Source: Ascarosepion bandense (taxonomy: Eukaryota; Mollusca; Cephalopoda; Sepiida; Sepiidae). From it: a DNA stretch of 64,000 bases. The translations under genes and the position numbers were made by a program. The notes below the pieces were generated by a model, which was not told the DNA's origin, made no database searches, and saw only the letters and a program-made list of their open reading frames with translations. The DNA lies in contig JBBBDQ010001684.1 in NCBI GenBank assembly GCA_037127315.1, positions 3,732,501 to 3,796,500 of the forward strand, read 5' to 3'. Positions 42,667 through 54,257 of this stretch are shown here, in pieces. Position 1 is the stretch's first letter. Every line of letters starts with the position of its first letter.

Positions 42667-42809
42667 AGACTTAAACAGGATGATATAAGTTTATTATTTA
42701 TTAATTCTATTGTCTCTATTTAAATATAACAAGCTTTTTTCCAACAAATACTCTATACTTTAATCTCAAGATAGCTGCCTTGATCTACTTTAAGTTGAGT
42801 ATCATCAAC

Positions 42810-43113
42810 GTATGTGCGTTGTGGTACAGTGGATATCAGCTCGGAACGAGAAACCGGGGAGCCGAGTTCGAATTCCAGTTGAATCCATTGTATTCACTTA
42901 TGTGCAAATACCTTTGGGAAAGGTATTAATCCGTCTCTTCCTTCCAGTTATGAGCCAAATAACAGGACAGATTGGGTTCTATAGCCTTGGTCGGCAACCA
43001 TTCTACTGCAGAAAGCAATGGCAACCTACTGCGGGATAATCAGTCAGCCATGTCTCTTTTGAGACATGATCGCCCAAGTGTGTATCACGTAAGGCATTTA
43101 ACTAACTGACTGA
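42810..43113 (+). repeat. SINE1, plus, full length
   Basis: Well-preserved copy: TGGTACAGTGG and GAGTTCGAATTCC boxes, body, hairpin CATGTCTCTTTTGAGACATG and tail. A small deletion before the hairpin removes the CTTCTGCC block. Open frames across it are not genes. Confidence 0.92.
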
Positions 43114-43539
43114 TCATCTATAGCTAAGTATGATTCTTGATTCTAAGACTAGAACAGACTTTTTCATGAATTGGTTTTCTTTCTTAATATGTGATTCAGT
43201 TGTCCTTTATTTTTTATGTCCAGTAAAAATCAGTTGTGGGTCCAAGAGTCACTCAAAGAAGAGGGTTACTGCATGATTTTCTATGGGCATAAAATAAGGG
43301 TGAGAAAACCATCGATCTCTCCTCTATTCAATCAATTCAAAGTTTTCACATCCACAGCAGGCAAGGTTCAATGCTCAAAAATTCTCATCAAGCTCCACAT
43401 TTGACTCATCTGGAGTATCCACACCCACTTTTCTAGCTGGAATCAAGGCTCAATAGAGTAATGTATGTTTAAACCTAACTCTGGTCACTTACATAATTTC
43501 TAAGCTTCACCCTATAAGACAAAGAGAGGTGATGAAATG

Positions 43540-43748
43540 TGCCTCCTGAGCTAGCTGCAGTCCTCTCCAAACTCTGTAATTACTGCCTCACTGCTTCCTG
43601 CTTTCCTGCTTGTTGAAAGTTCTTCTTGTTTTTAAGAACTATGGGCTGGGGGTCTCTAATTATCACCCTATCAGCCTCTTATTTTTTTTTGCCCAGATAT
43701 TCGTGGCTATTATCAATGCTGAAATAGTCAGGCATCTCACATACTCAA
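43540..43748 (+). mobile_element. LINE (Jockey/CR1-type) RT fragment, plus
   Basis: Frames give ELAAVLSKLCNYCLT and a decayed NYGLGVSNYHPISLL with a later AQIFVAIINAEIVRHL. These match RT motif 1-2 of the 16.8-18.5-kb copy. This is an internal piece, unusual because most copies are 3' ends. Confidence 0.8.
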
Positions 43749-43920
43749 ATACCCTTGGGGAATGCACAAATCTACCTGTACTCCTCCAGTTATTAATTAA
43801 TAAAAGTTGTATCACTGAACCATTCTTCTTTAAAAAAATGTCTAAAAATATTTTCTGGCTTTAAATAACCTGCAAAGTGTTGACAAGCAGTAAAAAAATG
43901 AATCAATCAACAAACTAAGA
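43749..43920 (+). repeat. SINE body with alternative tail (as at 53.4 kb)
   Basis: Starts AAATACCCTTGGGGAATG and CTCCAGTTATTAATTAATA. It ends with the tail TCTAAAAATATTTTCTGG, TTTAAATAACCTGCAAAGTG, AATCAATCAA. The same tail follows the 5S-headed SINE at 53466-53550. Confidence 0.65.
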
Positions 43921-44024
43921 CTAAAGACCTTCCATTCGCCTATAACATGAAGATTGTGACTTCATGCTAGTTCAGACATTAACATGGGTTTTAAATAATT
44001 TAAGTTAATTTCACTCACAAGGCT

Positions 44025-44215
44025 TTGTTCAAACCGTGACATGGTTTTCAGACCCTTGCAATATGATACCACATGCTGTGGTCATCTCTCAAGGCTGATA
44101 TTATCAAAAAGTCTTCTTAACTAACTGATTATGGTTTAACTAAAACCTGGGTTTCATAGTCAGAATGTTAGTGATCTAACCATTAGCATCATGCCCATTC
44201 AAGTTTGTTTTAAGA
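44025..44215 (-). repeat. SINE3 head fragment, minus
   Basis: On the minus strand: GATGCTAATGGTTAGATCAC (A-box region), ACTATGAAACCCAGGTTTTA (B-box region), then a short body. Relative of the long SINE at 10365-10852. Confidence 0.55.
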
Positions 44216-44310
44216 TTGAGCAAATCTCAAAGGAGATAGAATGAAACCAATTTCAAAATCATTTTTAAAGCAAAGAACACAATGAGTTTCCTTTCTTTCT
44301 GCCAGTTTCC

Positions 44311-44700
44311 TTCTTAAAGACATATGACCCCTTCAAAAACTATTATAATGTTCTTAAAAACATATGACGCCTTCAAAAACTATTCTTATGATGTTCTTTA
44401 AAACATACGATCTCTTCAAAAACTATTCTTATGATGTTCTTTAAAACATATGGCCCCTTCAAAAACTATTCTTATGATGTTCTTAAAAACATATGACCCC
44501 TTCAAAAACTATTCTTATGATGTTCTTAAAAACATATGACCCCTTCAAAAACTATTCTTATGATATTCTTAAAAACATATGACCTCTTCAAAAACTATTT
44601 TTATGAATTCTTTAAAACCTATGACCCCTTCAAAAACTATTCTTATGATGTTCTTAAAAACATATGACCCTTTCAAAAACTATTGTTATGATGTTCTTTG
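44311..44700 (+). repeat. 43-bp minisatellite, about nine units
   Basis: The unit begins TTCTTAAAAACATATGACCC and continues CTTCAAAAACTATTCTTATG, ATG. Units start near 44311, 44351, 44394, 44437, 44480, 44523, 44566, 44609 and 44651. They abut with no spacers, so it is not a CRISPR. Variation is mostly single substitutions. Confidence 0.93.
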
Positions 44701-46180
44701 TTTGTTCATCTGGAGTTGATTTCTTGACCAAAACTTAAGTTCTTTCCTGAAGCAATTTAAAATCTAATTTAAAATGAACCCACTGCAGGCAAACGCTTTC
44801 AGTTTCTCTTACATTTTTCATTCTTTTTGGAATCAATGTCAGAGAATAATGACAAAGAGTTCTGGTGAGGTCTGAATAATGATTTGGCCAAGAACATTAA
44901 AGTCTAAAGGTTTTGGAAATTCATACAGTTTTAAAGGATAAGAGTCTTAGGCTTTTGACAGAAAGAAAAAAGATCAGAGATTGCTGAAGGAAATTCATAA
45001 GTCATTTCAAGTCAGGTAAAAATAGGTATAAATTGTTCTTTCTCTGATTTTCAACAATTACATGAAAGATGGGAGGAGAATTTTGAGAAGATGAGACACA
45101 AATCTATTGTCTTTTTTTACAGTGAAAAAAAGAAGTAAATATATGTAAAGATAAAGATATCAATTTATGTGTGTGTGTGTGTGTGTGTGTGTTTCATAAA
45201 AAATGAGTGTATTTTGGTCAAGGTTTTTATTGTTGATTTTTCGTGCAAACAAGAGAATTTGTTTTTAGACATAGTTAATGTAAAAATTGTTCAAATGATT
45301 GTTTCTGCTAGCCACTTTCAAATAAAAACAAAATAAACATACCTTGTGTATGCTCAAGTTATTTATAGCCCTTGACTGCTTATTTACAAAAATATAAATT
45401 ATTTAATATTTTATTTGTATGTATATTTATTTGTTTTGTTGTTTTTTTCTGTGTTTGAAATGAAGTTTATTAGAATTAGTTTATGGGATTTTAGTGTTTT
45501 GGGCTATGTAGTGGCTGTAGGTAGAGCAGAAGAAATTTGTTTTCATACTTGCATTTGAAGTTTATCATCTACTATAGCTTATTGAAATATGCAAATATGC
45601 TTATCTGTTTAACTTCATGCAATTTTTTATCTTAAAGATTGTTGTAGGTTTGCAAAATATTCTGCTAACAAGTTCAAAGCATATAGAACATTTCAAAAAG
45701 AAATCTTGAGAGAACTGTTTGTTATATGGAAAACCTTACCCAGGGTTATTTTTGAGAAGATTGACAATGTTCAAAAATTGTACTGGTGAGGTCCAATGAT
45801 AAATTACCATAAAAATGAACTGAACTTCTTCCCTGATTAAGCTTTTTTTCACCTAGTTAATGTGAGTGATTGCCATTCCCAACCTTCTTTTGTCATTTTC
45901 TTTTGCTATGGTCCTTGTCAAGATTCCCAATCTCCACAGTTTGTTTTTAACCCACCTTTTTTTTTTATCTTGACTGAACCAGTCTTTGTTTTTTCCACTC
46001 AAAAACTTTTTTGTTCCTCCCTAGTTTTTAGTGAGCATGTTTCTTGGCAGAATAAAGCAGCGGTTCTTTTTTTGTGGGTTGGTTTAATGCTACTTACATA
46101 ATTTTTTTTTAGTTTGAATGTTTTCTTTTCTTTTATTTTAAGGTTCCTTCTCCATCATTTCATGAAATAGTTTGTTTTTT
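44701..46180. other. Gene-less AT-rich stretch
   Basis: A (GT)n microsatellite lies at 45169-45193. No gene recognised; T-rich open frames near 45860-46100 show no family or exon signature. Confidence 0.45.
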
Positions 46181-46184
46181 TGAA

Positions 46185-46490
46185 AGGATAAAAAAATGAA
46201 TGAGATTGAAGAAGATAGAAGATGGCAGTTGACATTGCATTTAAGTTTTTGGATATTATAGCTATCAAGGAGGCAGGTAAGTGGAAGGGAGTTTCACAGG
46301 TGGGAAGTGCAAGAAAAGAAACTGTTAGAGTAGAAGTGATGGTTACATTTAACTATTTCAACAGTTAAAGAGTGGGACCTAAATGTCAATCTAGTAACAC
46401 ATTTAAATTCATGTGGATGGGGTATCAGGTACAAATGCTCATCAGAGCAGTGTCCATGAAAGTATTTGTAGATTATCTAGTTGTAGAATA
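46185..46490 (-). mobile_element. LINE (Jockey/CR1-type) ORF-end fragment, minus
   Basis: GACATTGCATTTAAGTTTTT, CACAGGTGGGAAGTGCAAG, TGTCAATCTAGTAACACATT and AGCAGTGTCCATGAAAGTAT. The 3' terminus is lost. Confidence 0.75.
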
Positions 46491-46609
46491 AACAGTGACA
46501 AGCAGCTTTTCTTCATTTTCCCTTCAGCCTTTTGCCACATGAAATGTACTGTATTTTTAAATAAAGTAATTGATACATTGTTTTATGCTATTTGACAAAA
46601 AAGAAGATT

Positions 46610-47170
46610 TTTTAGAATGATTTAATTTCAGATTGCAAGGGAAAACTCTTATTTGAAAAAAGATTTCCTTGGAAGACTCTACTTTCGGACAGAAAGCAAA
46701 TTCTATTGTTTTTATTTGTGAAGAGGTTTAATCGGAATGATTCACTTTCAGGTAGCAGAGAAAACCTTTTGGATTAAAATATTTCTATGGAATTATTTAC
46801 ATTCAGATAGTACAATCAACCTAATTTTGTTATTTAATTTTAATGTGAATGATTTGTTTTCAGAGAGCATGAACAGTTTTGTCATTTGACAAAAAGGTTT
46901 TAGTGGAATGATTCACTTTCAGATGGTAGGGGAAATTTGTTCTTAATTTGACAAAAAGTTTTTTATTAGAATGATCTATTTTCAGATAGTAGGAGAAATT
47001 TATTCTTATTTGACAAAATGATGTTTTATTGGAATGATCGACAAGTAGCGAGAACCAATTCTTTTTATATGATAAATCTTTCTATAAAAAGAATCAATTT
47101 TTAAATAGCAGGAGTAACATTTCTTTGAAAAAAGATTTCATTAAAATGATCAACCCTCAAATAGCAAGGC
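46610..47170 (+). repeat. Degenerate ~60-bp tandem array, about ten units
   Basis: A GGAATGATTCACTTTCAGAT-like start recurs near 46614, 46673, 46734, 46789, 46850, 46909, 46969, 47030, 47089 and 47149. Each is followed by AGTAGGAGAAA and TTCTTATTTGACAAAA-type blocks. Units are strongly diverged, so this is an old satellite-like array. Confidence 0.75.
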
Positions 47171-48774
47171 TGATCTATTATTATAAGGGAAACTCAACTT
47201 CAGAATGAAATCTGGTACATGAATTAAATAGTCCTGAAGCAAAAAAGAAAAAAAAAGAGATTTATTTTGTATAAAAAATTTACAATTGTTGAAGTGACTT
47301 ACTTTATGAGACGAGTTGCTTACAATCTAAAACTGTTCACTCACCTGCAACAACAAGAAATACATCTGTAAAAATGTGAACACAACCAAATTAAGAAAAC
47401 ATAATTTCTATAAAAAACATTCTGATTTATGGTAGTTTTGGCAATTCACCATTTATATATTTCATAAAATGAAACATCAAATTGATAAAGTTATGTAAAA
47501 TTATCATGTTAAACTCTGCATCAGACATTTTTTCTGATTCACTGTACATCAAAACCTCTCAGCTGGACATGAATGCTAAGGAAGCAAAAACAAAAATAAA
47601 AAAAAAATTACTCACAAACTTACAAAACAAATCCCCTCAAAAAAAATACAAAAGAAGATAAAGCAATAGCATGACAAAAAATTCTGATTCGTGATCCTCC
47701 ACATCTTCATTAAAGAACACCGTCAACAGAGTAGTAGGTTAATGGAGAAAATGTCAGCGTAACCACCTGTGACCTTGATCAAATAATCTGATATATACAT
47801 CAGCTCTAGGCATTACCAACTATCCCCTTACTCAAAGTCACTTCCCTTGTCCACAAAGAGACATTCCATCTTGATTCTCTATATTGGCAATACAAATAAT
47901 TTTTTCTTAACAATTCTTGTCTCTTTTCTTGTTATTTTCTTTGTTTTCTGGTGCTATCATATATATGCTTATAAAAATAAAAAAAAATAATTCCTTCAAT
48001 GTATAACTACACTGAGAGAAATTAATATTGTAACACTCTATATGTTTCTGTTTATTCAAGATTTAATATTCAGATAATATCACTTTATTAGGTCATATAA
48101 ACTAATCAATACTTAGACTAGCTTCAAACTGCAAAAGGTATAAAAAGTATTCCCACTACATATAATACTTGGAGACATCATAGTCGTGTACCCTCACTTG
48201 TATGCGATCATATAACCAATAAATTCCTCTCCATGATACATAATATGATTATTCTTGCACTTGTTGATGAAATATACTAAGAGATGTAGGTGGGCCAACT
48301 GAATGAGTCAGGTGTTGTTCCATCAAGTCTTATCCATGTTTCATGGGGAGTTAGGTCTGGTGATCATGACCAGGAAAATTGCTAAACATTATATTAAGAA
48401 TGTTGAGTACAATAGACAACAAGTGTTCAATAGGACAGATTTATCAATTGTGTAGGTTTGGTAAGCTGGAGAGCATCTCGCAGATTATTATGGGTATCAT
48501 GTTGGTGGGCACTATTCCATTACAACAGCACATTAACTTTCTGTTGTGAGAATAGCAGCAGAGTAAGTTTGAACAATGTTTTGAATATACATTGTGCTAT
48601 TAAATATTCAATCCACAAGTATCTATCTTATGGCATCCCATATACACCATGATGCCAGGAATGAGACTTGGCTGTTGTAAGCAAATAGACTCTGAAACAT
48701 ATTGCTTCAGCAGGTTAACATCATACGCACAAATAACCAGAGTTGTAAGATTTTTAGAAAGACGCTGAGAGGAA
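47171..48774. other. Gene-less stretch
   Basis: Nothing recognised. No frame or repeat signature stands out. Confidence 0.4.
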
Positions 48775-49092
48775 CTTTCTTCTTACTAATTTAATTATTT
48801 TGAGGATAAAAGTGTGAGACCTATATGCCAATCTAGTAACATGCTTAAATTCACATGGATGGGGCACAGGGAGAAAAAAGCTCTTCAGAGCAGTTGCCAT
48901 GAGAATATTTGTCAAACAGACAGAGGGAAGAAAGTGTCTGATGCCAAAATGCCAGGTTAGGATTGATTACATTGCAGATCATTCTTTTGATTTTGTCAAG
49001 AATCTTGAGATGAATATCAGGAGTACCAGACCAAATATTGCAACAGTATTCAATGCACAGACAAGTAGTACATTTATAAATGTGTAAAAGGG
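48775..49092 (-). mobile_element. LINE (Jockey/CR1-type) internal 3' fragment, minus
   Basis: CCAATCTAGTAACATGCTTA, CAGAGCAGTTGCCATGAGAA, GTCAAGAATCTTGAGATGAA and CAACAGTATTCAATGCACAG match the CNVI/LRILDRLQ region and beyond of the LINE. The 3' end is missing. Confidence 0.8.
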
Positions 49093-49545
49093 ATTCTGAT
49101 GAGACACTATTTACATCGTTCGAAATGTTGTCCTCATACTTACTGCCATATTCATGGTGTTTCAGCTGCTGTATACTCAGGCCTTCTTCAGGTGATATTT
49201 GTTGAAATTTTGAATTGAACCCTTCCACTGAGGGTAGATTGTTCTAATTCTACATGCCATACCTTATTTGGTCATCTCAAAATCAGTTAATTCTCTTTAG
49301 TAACTCAATTCTCCAAGTTTTCGTTCACTCTGCTGTGGCCAGGTACTGAACTCATGACTCTTTGGGTTAAGTCACTTTTTAGATTAGTTCAACCAATGTT
49401 TTTGCCCACTGAGTCATGTGTCCTTAGAGACAATGGCCGAAACATTGTGAGTATAGCAATAAAGATGATGAGGACAATAGCCTGAATTATGTAAATAGTG
49501 TAAATAGTTACAATATCTCATCTTAGAAATATAGACAGGTATCGA
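49093..49545 (-). repeat. IRT element, minus core, both arms present
   Basis: The first arm (49093-49255) has the reverse complement of CACCTGAAGAAGGCC and the GATGTAAATAGTG tail. The core (49256-49428, minus sense) carries ACTCAGTGGGCAAAAAC and GAGTTCAGTACCTGGCC (tRNA-like boxes). The second arm (49432-49545, plus sense) reads ATGGCCGAAACATTGTGAGT through CTCATCTTAGAAATATAGAC, starting inside the arm. Confidence 0.75.
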
Positions 49546-49632
49546 TATGTTTGTCTTGATGGCATAACACATACTTGCACTGAACTCTTTCACCGTATTG
49601 CACTTTATCACAGACTATCACTTTCTGCTGCT

Positions 49633-50466
49633 CAGACACAGATGGTCAACTGGCATAGAATAACAAGTTTGCTGAAGGCATTGTTTTTAATGCTACAGAA
49701 CTTGACTTCTTGGGTTTTAATATTTTGAAAGAAGGAATCAAACCTGAGGCTAATAAACTCCAAGACCTGAACAATTTTTCTCCTCCTAAGAATTCAAAAA
49801 CAATGTGATGATTTATTGGAATGGTCAATTTTTACAGAAAATTAATACCAAAATCTAGTGACTTAATCTTCCCACTCACAGAATGTATCCATTTGAATCC
49901 TAATGCAAAAAAACGATTTTAACGGCAGATAAATTAGCTTCTTTCCAAGAAAGTCATTGAAGAAGTCATTGTCAAGTATAATGGCATTAGTCTTCCCAGA
50001 TTTGAACCTTAAAACTTATCAACTTGTCACAGACAGTTGGAGTCATGTAGTAGGTGCCACTCTACATCAAATGATAAATGGTTTCTTCTCTAGAAAGATT
50101 TCTCAGACCCAACAGAGATATTCTACCTTTAATTGTGAGTTGCTTGCTGCATATCTGGCAGTGTTGCACCTTAAACACCTGATAGAAGGTAGGAATTCTC
50201 TTCTGTTAACTGATCATAAATCTTTGTGTCATGCTTTTACTAGCCATTTGCTTTTAAAGTCAAACAGACAATGCTATCATCTGTGTTTTATAAGTGAATA
50301 TATCACAGACATTTCTCATACACGAGGACAAGAAAATATTGTTGTAGACTGCTTTTCATGGCCAGCTAATGCTGTAACAATAGATCTTTGGGATTTACAG
50401 GAAATTGTCACTCATCAGCAATTGGATGAAGAACTTAAACAATTAAAAGACAAGCTGGAACCTTAG
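49633..50466 (+). pseudogene. Gypsy RT end and RNase H
   Basis: The decayed RT end reads ATELDFLGFNILKEGIKPEA then a FIGMVNFYRKLIPK-like box. The open piece 49957-50466 carries RNase H: QLVTDSWSHVVGATLHQMI (first Asp in TDSW), FNCELLAAYLAVLHLKHLIE (Glu of the CELLA box), LLLTDHKSLCHAF (second Asp) and ISHTRGQENIVVDCFSW (usually VRHI-GK-N-VADALSR). Frame breaks lie before 49957. Confidence 0.85.
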
Positions 50467-50490
50467 CATAGATGTAAAAACTAAGTCATA

Positions 50491-51480
50491 ATGTGCAACA
50501 TATCATTATCATTTCTGAGACCTTTTGTACTGCAAGAGCTTAGGAAATCTATTTTTGATAGTCTGCACCCATTGTCACAACCAGTAATATCAGCCATATT
50601 ATACATATTGAAATCAAAGTATTACTGGCCACAAATGGACAAGTCAGTCACAGAATTCTTAAAAGGGTGCTAAAATTGCCAGCAAAAACATACCAAAAGT
50701 AAAGTACACACCATTCGAACTATCTTATGAGCAATTTCAAACAGTGCATTTACACATTGTGGGTCAATTACCACCAGTAAAAAAACAAACAGACCTCTAT
50801 TTTTCACCATATTGGTATCTATTAGCCATGATTGATAGAACTACTGGATGGGTGGAGGCAGTTTCTCTAACTGAAATAACTGCACAAATTGTTGCCTTAA
50901 CTTTCATCAACACATGATTAGCTAGATTTGAGTACCCTTATTTATCATCATTGACAGATGTAGGCAGTTTGACTCACAATTGTTTTCAGAGATCATGGAC
51001 TTTCACAGACTGAGAACAATTTTGTACCACCCTCAGACAAACAGATTAATCAAGCAAGCACACAGGACATTAAAGACAGCAATTATTGCAAAGAAAGATT
51101 TATGGCTATCAGCCATATCTATTGTACTTTTAGGTATCAGAATCACACCCAATGAATCAACTTATTTGCCATATGCGGCAGTAACAGGGTGCAAGTTCCA
51201 AGACTGTTGATTGACCCATGTAACAAGGATAATGATGAACTATCAAACCTGGCAATAAAAGACCTGTTAAAGGAAATGTGAAAGTTTGACATGAATCATT
51301 CTTCCAGACACTTAAATTCATTACCAAAACCTTATATATCAAAGGACATAAATGATTGTAAATTTGTATGGCTTAGAACTGACAGAGTTTGGAAATCTTT
51401 GGAAGTGCCTTACATAGATCCATATAAAGTAATTAGTTGTACTTGACTATTACAACCGCAGAAGATGTCAATAGCAATGT
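50491..51480 (+). pseudogene. Gypsy integrase, degenerate
   Basis: The zinc domain is LHPLSQPVISAILYILKSKY then YWPQMDKSVTEFLKGC (HHCC type, partly altered). The core region has YWYLLAMIDRTTGWVEAVSL (first Asp), LTDVGS in place of the usual second Asp block, and TILYHPQTNRLIKQAHRTLK, where the expected glutamate (N-LVER) has become N-LIKQ. The C-terminal piece is FVWLRTDRVWKSLEVPYIDP with YKVI. The lost catalytic Glu and several stops show it is inactive. Confidence 0.82.
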
Positions 51481-51494
51481 TTCCATAGACAGAT

Positions 51495-53180
51495 TTGTTG
51501 TGGTCTGGTTAGACACCAGAAATAAAGACACAAAGACGAAATAGAGTTAAACAAACATATTAACAAGGAACAATAGTACAAACAGAAACAACATCAAAAG
51601 ATTACCAATGTGACTTATTGGTCTGACTGTCAGAGCTATCTGCTGAAATAGACCTCTCTCTTTTTCTCAAAGTAGAAACTGCTGCTTATTTATAGTTTTG
51701 GAAGAGTCCATTGTGTGCATGAATAAATTACCATAACAATATTAAAACCATTTGTTGTCTCAGAAATGGTGAAAATGCCTGATATTGATAAAGCAATGCC
51801 AGTACAATGAAATACTCCAGAGATCAACAAGTCTATGGAAACAAACAGCAACACAAAACAAAAAATAAGTCTGGAAGGTTGGTTACTTGGAAGAGTGACA
51901 ATATACACCACCACTATTGAATTATCAACTTATTCATGTACTGAAGCAGGCTCTGTCAAATCTGGGAAGGAAAGTGATGCAGTAAATACAAAATAAAAAT
52001 AACTCTCTTTTCTTCACTATTTTCAAATTCGTGAGCTTCTGCAAAATTTATTTTGACCATTAGGAAAAAGGATTGGCTCTGGGCTGAAGAAAAGACCAAG
52101 GCAAAGTTTAGGAAGTATCTGTAAAAATTTATTTTGACCAATAAAAAAAGGGAGTGGCTTACAAACTGAGAAAAAGTAAAGAGCCAATGTCAAATCCCTT
52201 TTTGATATTAATAGCCAGAGAAAGTTGAATCAAGGAGAAGAGAGAGAGAGAGAGAGAGAGAAAGGCAGAATGCCACATGTCTAATAACACAGGTGTCAAA
52301 TTACATGCTGATACATTATCAGCCTCTATAGAGAGCTTTGAAATTTCCTAGAACGCTATACAACTCATAAGCTAAGTACCTTAAAATATATTTTAAGGTA
52401 CTTATATGTTGAATACAACTGTGTAACTTTTATGTGAGAAGCAAACTCTCTCAATGTGTTTAAAAAATTTTTGGAGTATTACTTTGTGTCAAATAATTTA
52501 ATATGAACATTTTCTCTTCTTGATAATTCATCAAAACTCTGAACCTTTAATGTTTGATTACTTGTCCTGAAACAAGCTACTGAAACTTCAAATGTGTAAA
52601 CTTGTAAGTAAATTCATTATCTTGTTTCATTAAAAATAAATGTGTGTTTCGTCATCATTATCCTTACATACTTCACATTCACATAACAACTATATTGGAG
52701 TTGCTTTAAACAAAGCCCAACACTCCTTGCATTTTGCATACTCTTTGTTGTACATTCAATTTCAAGTTGATAGAGAATTTTTTTTTGTGTGTGTGTGTGT
52801 GTGAACTGAGATCAAATATGGATTGAAATCCAACAAAATGTTAAGATAAGAAAACAAATAGGAAACTTTTATAAATCTGACATGTTTCACTTTTCTTAAA
52901 GCTTCATGAGAGAATAAGATATGGAAAGAAAGTACACTTTTATTCATAGAATAATATTTAGGTTTTTTTCATTTAGGTTTAGAATCTGTTATATTTTTGA
53001 GTTTCAAAAGAATATGTCATCTTGCCTTAAGGTTCACTATACCATAACTTATACTAACACTGCTTAACAAGTCAAATGCTTGTGAAACATTCTTAACCAT
53101 ATTATCAACTCAGCTGTATGAAAGGTGTGTGTTTATAGAAAAAACTGTGTGACAGATATATAAAAACTAACTGCTTATCC
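51495..53180. other. Gene-less stretch with simple repeats and a palindrome
   Basis: 51495-51735 is LTR-like but unproven. (AG)n lies at 52241-52261, a perfect 30-bp palindrome at 52374-52403, and (TG)n at 52786-52802. No gene recognised. Confidence 0.45.
52374..52403. repeat. Perfect 30-bp palindrome
   Basis: AAGTACCTTAAAATA followed by its exact reverse complement TATTTTAAGGTACTT, without spacer. Confidence 0.95.
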
Positions 53181-53183
53181 TTA

Positions 53184-53550
53184 CAGTGTTATAGCATTAA
53201 AACACCAGTTCATATATGATCACTGAAGTTAAGCAACATTGGACCTGGTCAGTAACTAGATGGGTTACTGCTTGGGAATACCAGTTGCTGTAAGCTTGGA
53301 TGTGTAGATAGTATAATTTCAAGCTCAGTGAGACGTTTTCCAAATCCAGTCAAGTTTGTTATATTCATTTACATGAAAATGCCCTTGGGAAAAGTATGAA
53401 TCCATATCTTCTCCCCCAGCTATGGGTTAATTAATAGAATTTTCATCAGTAAATTATTATCTCCCACAAATTTATACCATCTAAAAATATTTTCTGGTTT
53501 TAAATAACTTGCAAAATGTTGGAAAGCCATAAAAATACAAATCAATCAAG
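53184..53550 (+). repeat. 5S rRNA-headed SINE on the cephalopod SINE body
   Basis: Head (53184-53300): nearly full-length 5S-like sequence with ACACCAGTTC, GATCACTGAAGTTAAGCAAC, GGTCAGTAACTAGATGGG and TGGGAATACCAGTTGCTGTA. It carries the pol III internal control region. Body (about 53305-53440): CCCTTGGGAAAAGTATGAAT and CAGCTATGGGTTAATTAATA, as in SINE1. Tail (53466-53550): TCTAAAAATATTTTCTGG and AATACAAATCAATCAAG, shared with 43749-43920. Confidence 0.75.
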
Positions 53551-54256
53551 CAAACTCATCACAGAAATAACACTAGTATACTGACATTACACTCAGTAAA
53601 AAGTACATTCTGATATTATCACAGGTGAGGCAAATAATACAATAAGGCTAAGAGACTAATTCAGTTTTAAAAACTTACAAAAACTGATCCACTATTTTAC
53701 TCATATAAAAACCAAATAGTTATCAAATGGAAAATGTTTGACTAAAATTGTATTCTGATAGATTAATTTCTCTTCCTCCAGTTAATAGAGTTTGAAATAA
53801 AGATTTCTGATTCCCAGTTAATTTCTAATTTGTTTCTCCTTCATTGAAAACTAATTTTATTAAAGATGAGCTCAATAAAATGAGACCAAGTCTATAGTCT
53901 ACCCAACTGTGATAGCAACTACTTGATCTAACTCTTTAACCATTAGTACCTTGCAGTATTCACTTGTATTACTTCCTCTTCCACTATGTTCCTTTTTCAA
54001 GGCCCATCACTTGCAGGTGTCTTATTATTAATTTTAGCAAAGTTTGTTTTTTGTTACCATAACAGGAAATGACAACGCAACCTCAAAATTGAAGCACACT
54101 ATTATATTGGCACTCTACAGTAGCAGGATAATCATTTGCTCATCAAATGAAGTCCCCTATAGACTGATAAGAAATAGTAGTGACCTTATCATCAATTTCC
54201 CACAATTTGTACATAATCTTAATCTTAAATTTGGTATATTTGTGTAGCAATTGTTT
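53551..54256. other. Gene-less stretch
   Basis: Nothing recognised. Confidence 0.4.
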
Positions 54257-54257
54257 T

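Larger units (their letters stand above)
49633..51480 (+). mobile_element. Ty3/gypsy LTR retrotransposon pol, 5'-truncated, degenerate
   Basis: Coding order is RT connection, RNase H, integrase zinc domain, integrase core, C-terminal domain. This RT-RH-IN order is Ty3/gypsy. Gag, protease and most of RT are absent. The 3' side at 51495-51735 has TG/CA-ended, LTR-like sequence in the opposite sense, but no target duplication is visible. Confidence 0.85.

Noticed and set aside
42810..42885. tRNA gene candidate (A and B boxes present)
   Set aside because: No cloverleaf with proper acceptor and anticodon stems; the sequence continues as a SINE present many times.
42812..43039. Open frame starting with Met-Cys-Val-Val and an RI-P-E motif
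   Set aside because: It is the translation of a full-length SINE head and body; the same frame appears by chance in other copies.
44311..44700. Regular 43-bp repeats, CRISPR-like at first glance
   Set aside because: Units abut with no unique spacers, there are no cas genes, and the window is clearly eukaryotic.
45862..46101. T-rich open frame of 79 codons
   Set aside because: Composition-driven (Phe/Leu/Ser), no motif and no exon signals.
51495..51735. 3' LTR of the gypsy element at 49.6-51.5 kb
   Set aside because: TG/CA-like ends and a TATA-like motif exist but in the opposite sense to pol, and no target duplication or second copy is visible.
53184..53300. Functional 5S rRNA gene
   Set aside because: Many substitutions relative to 5S, no 3' T-run terminator, and it is fused to a SINE body.
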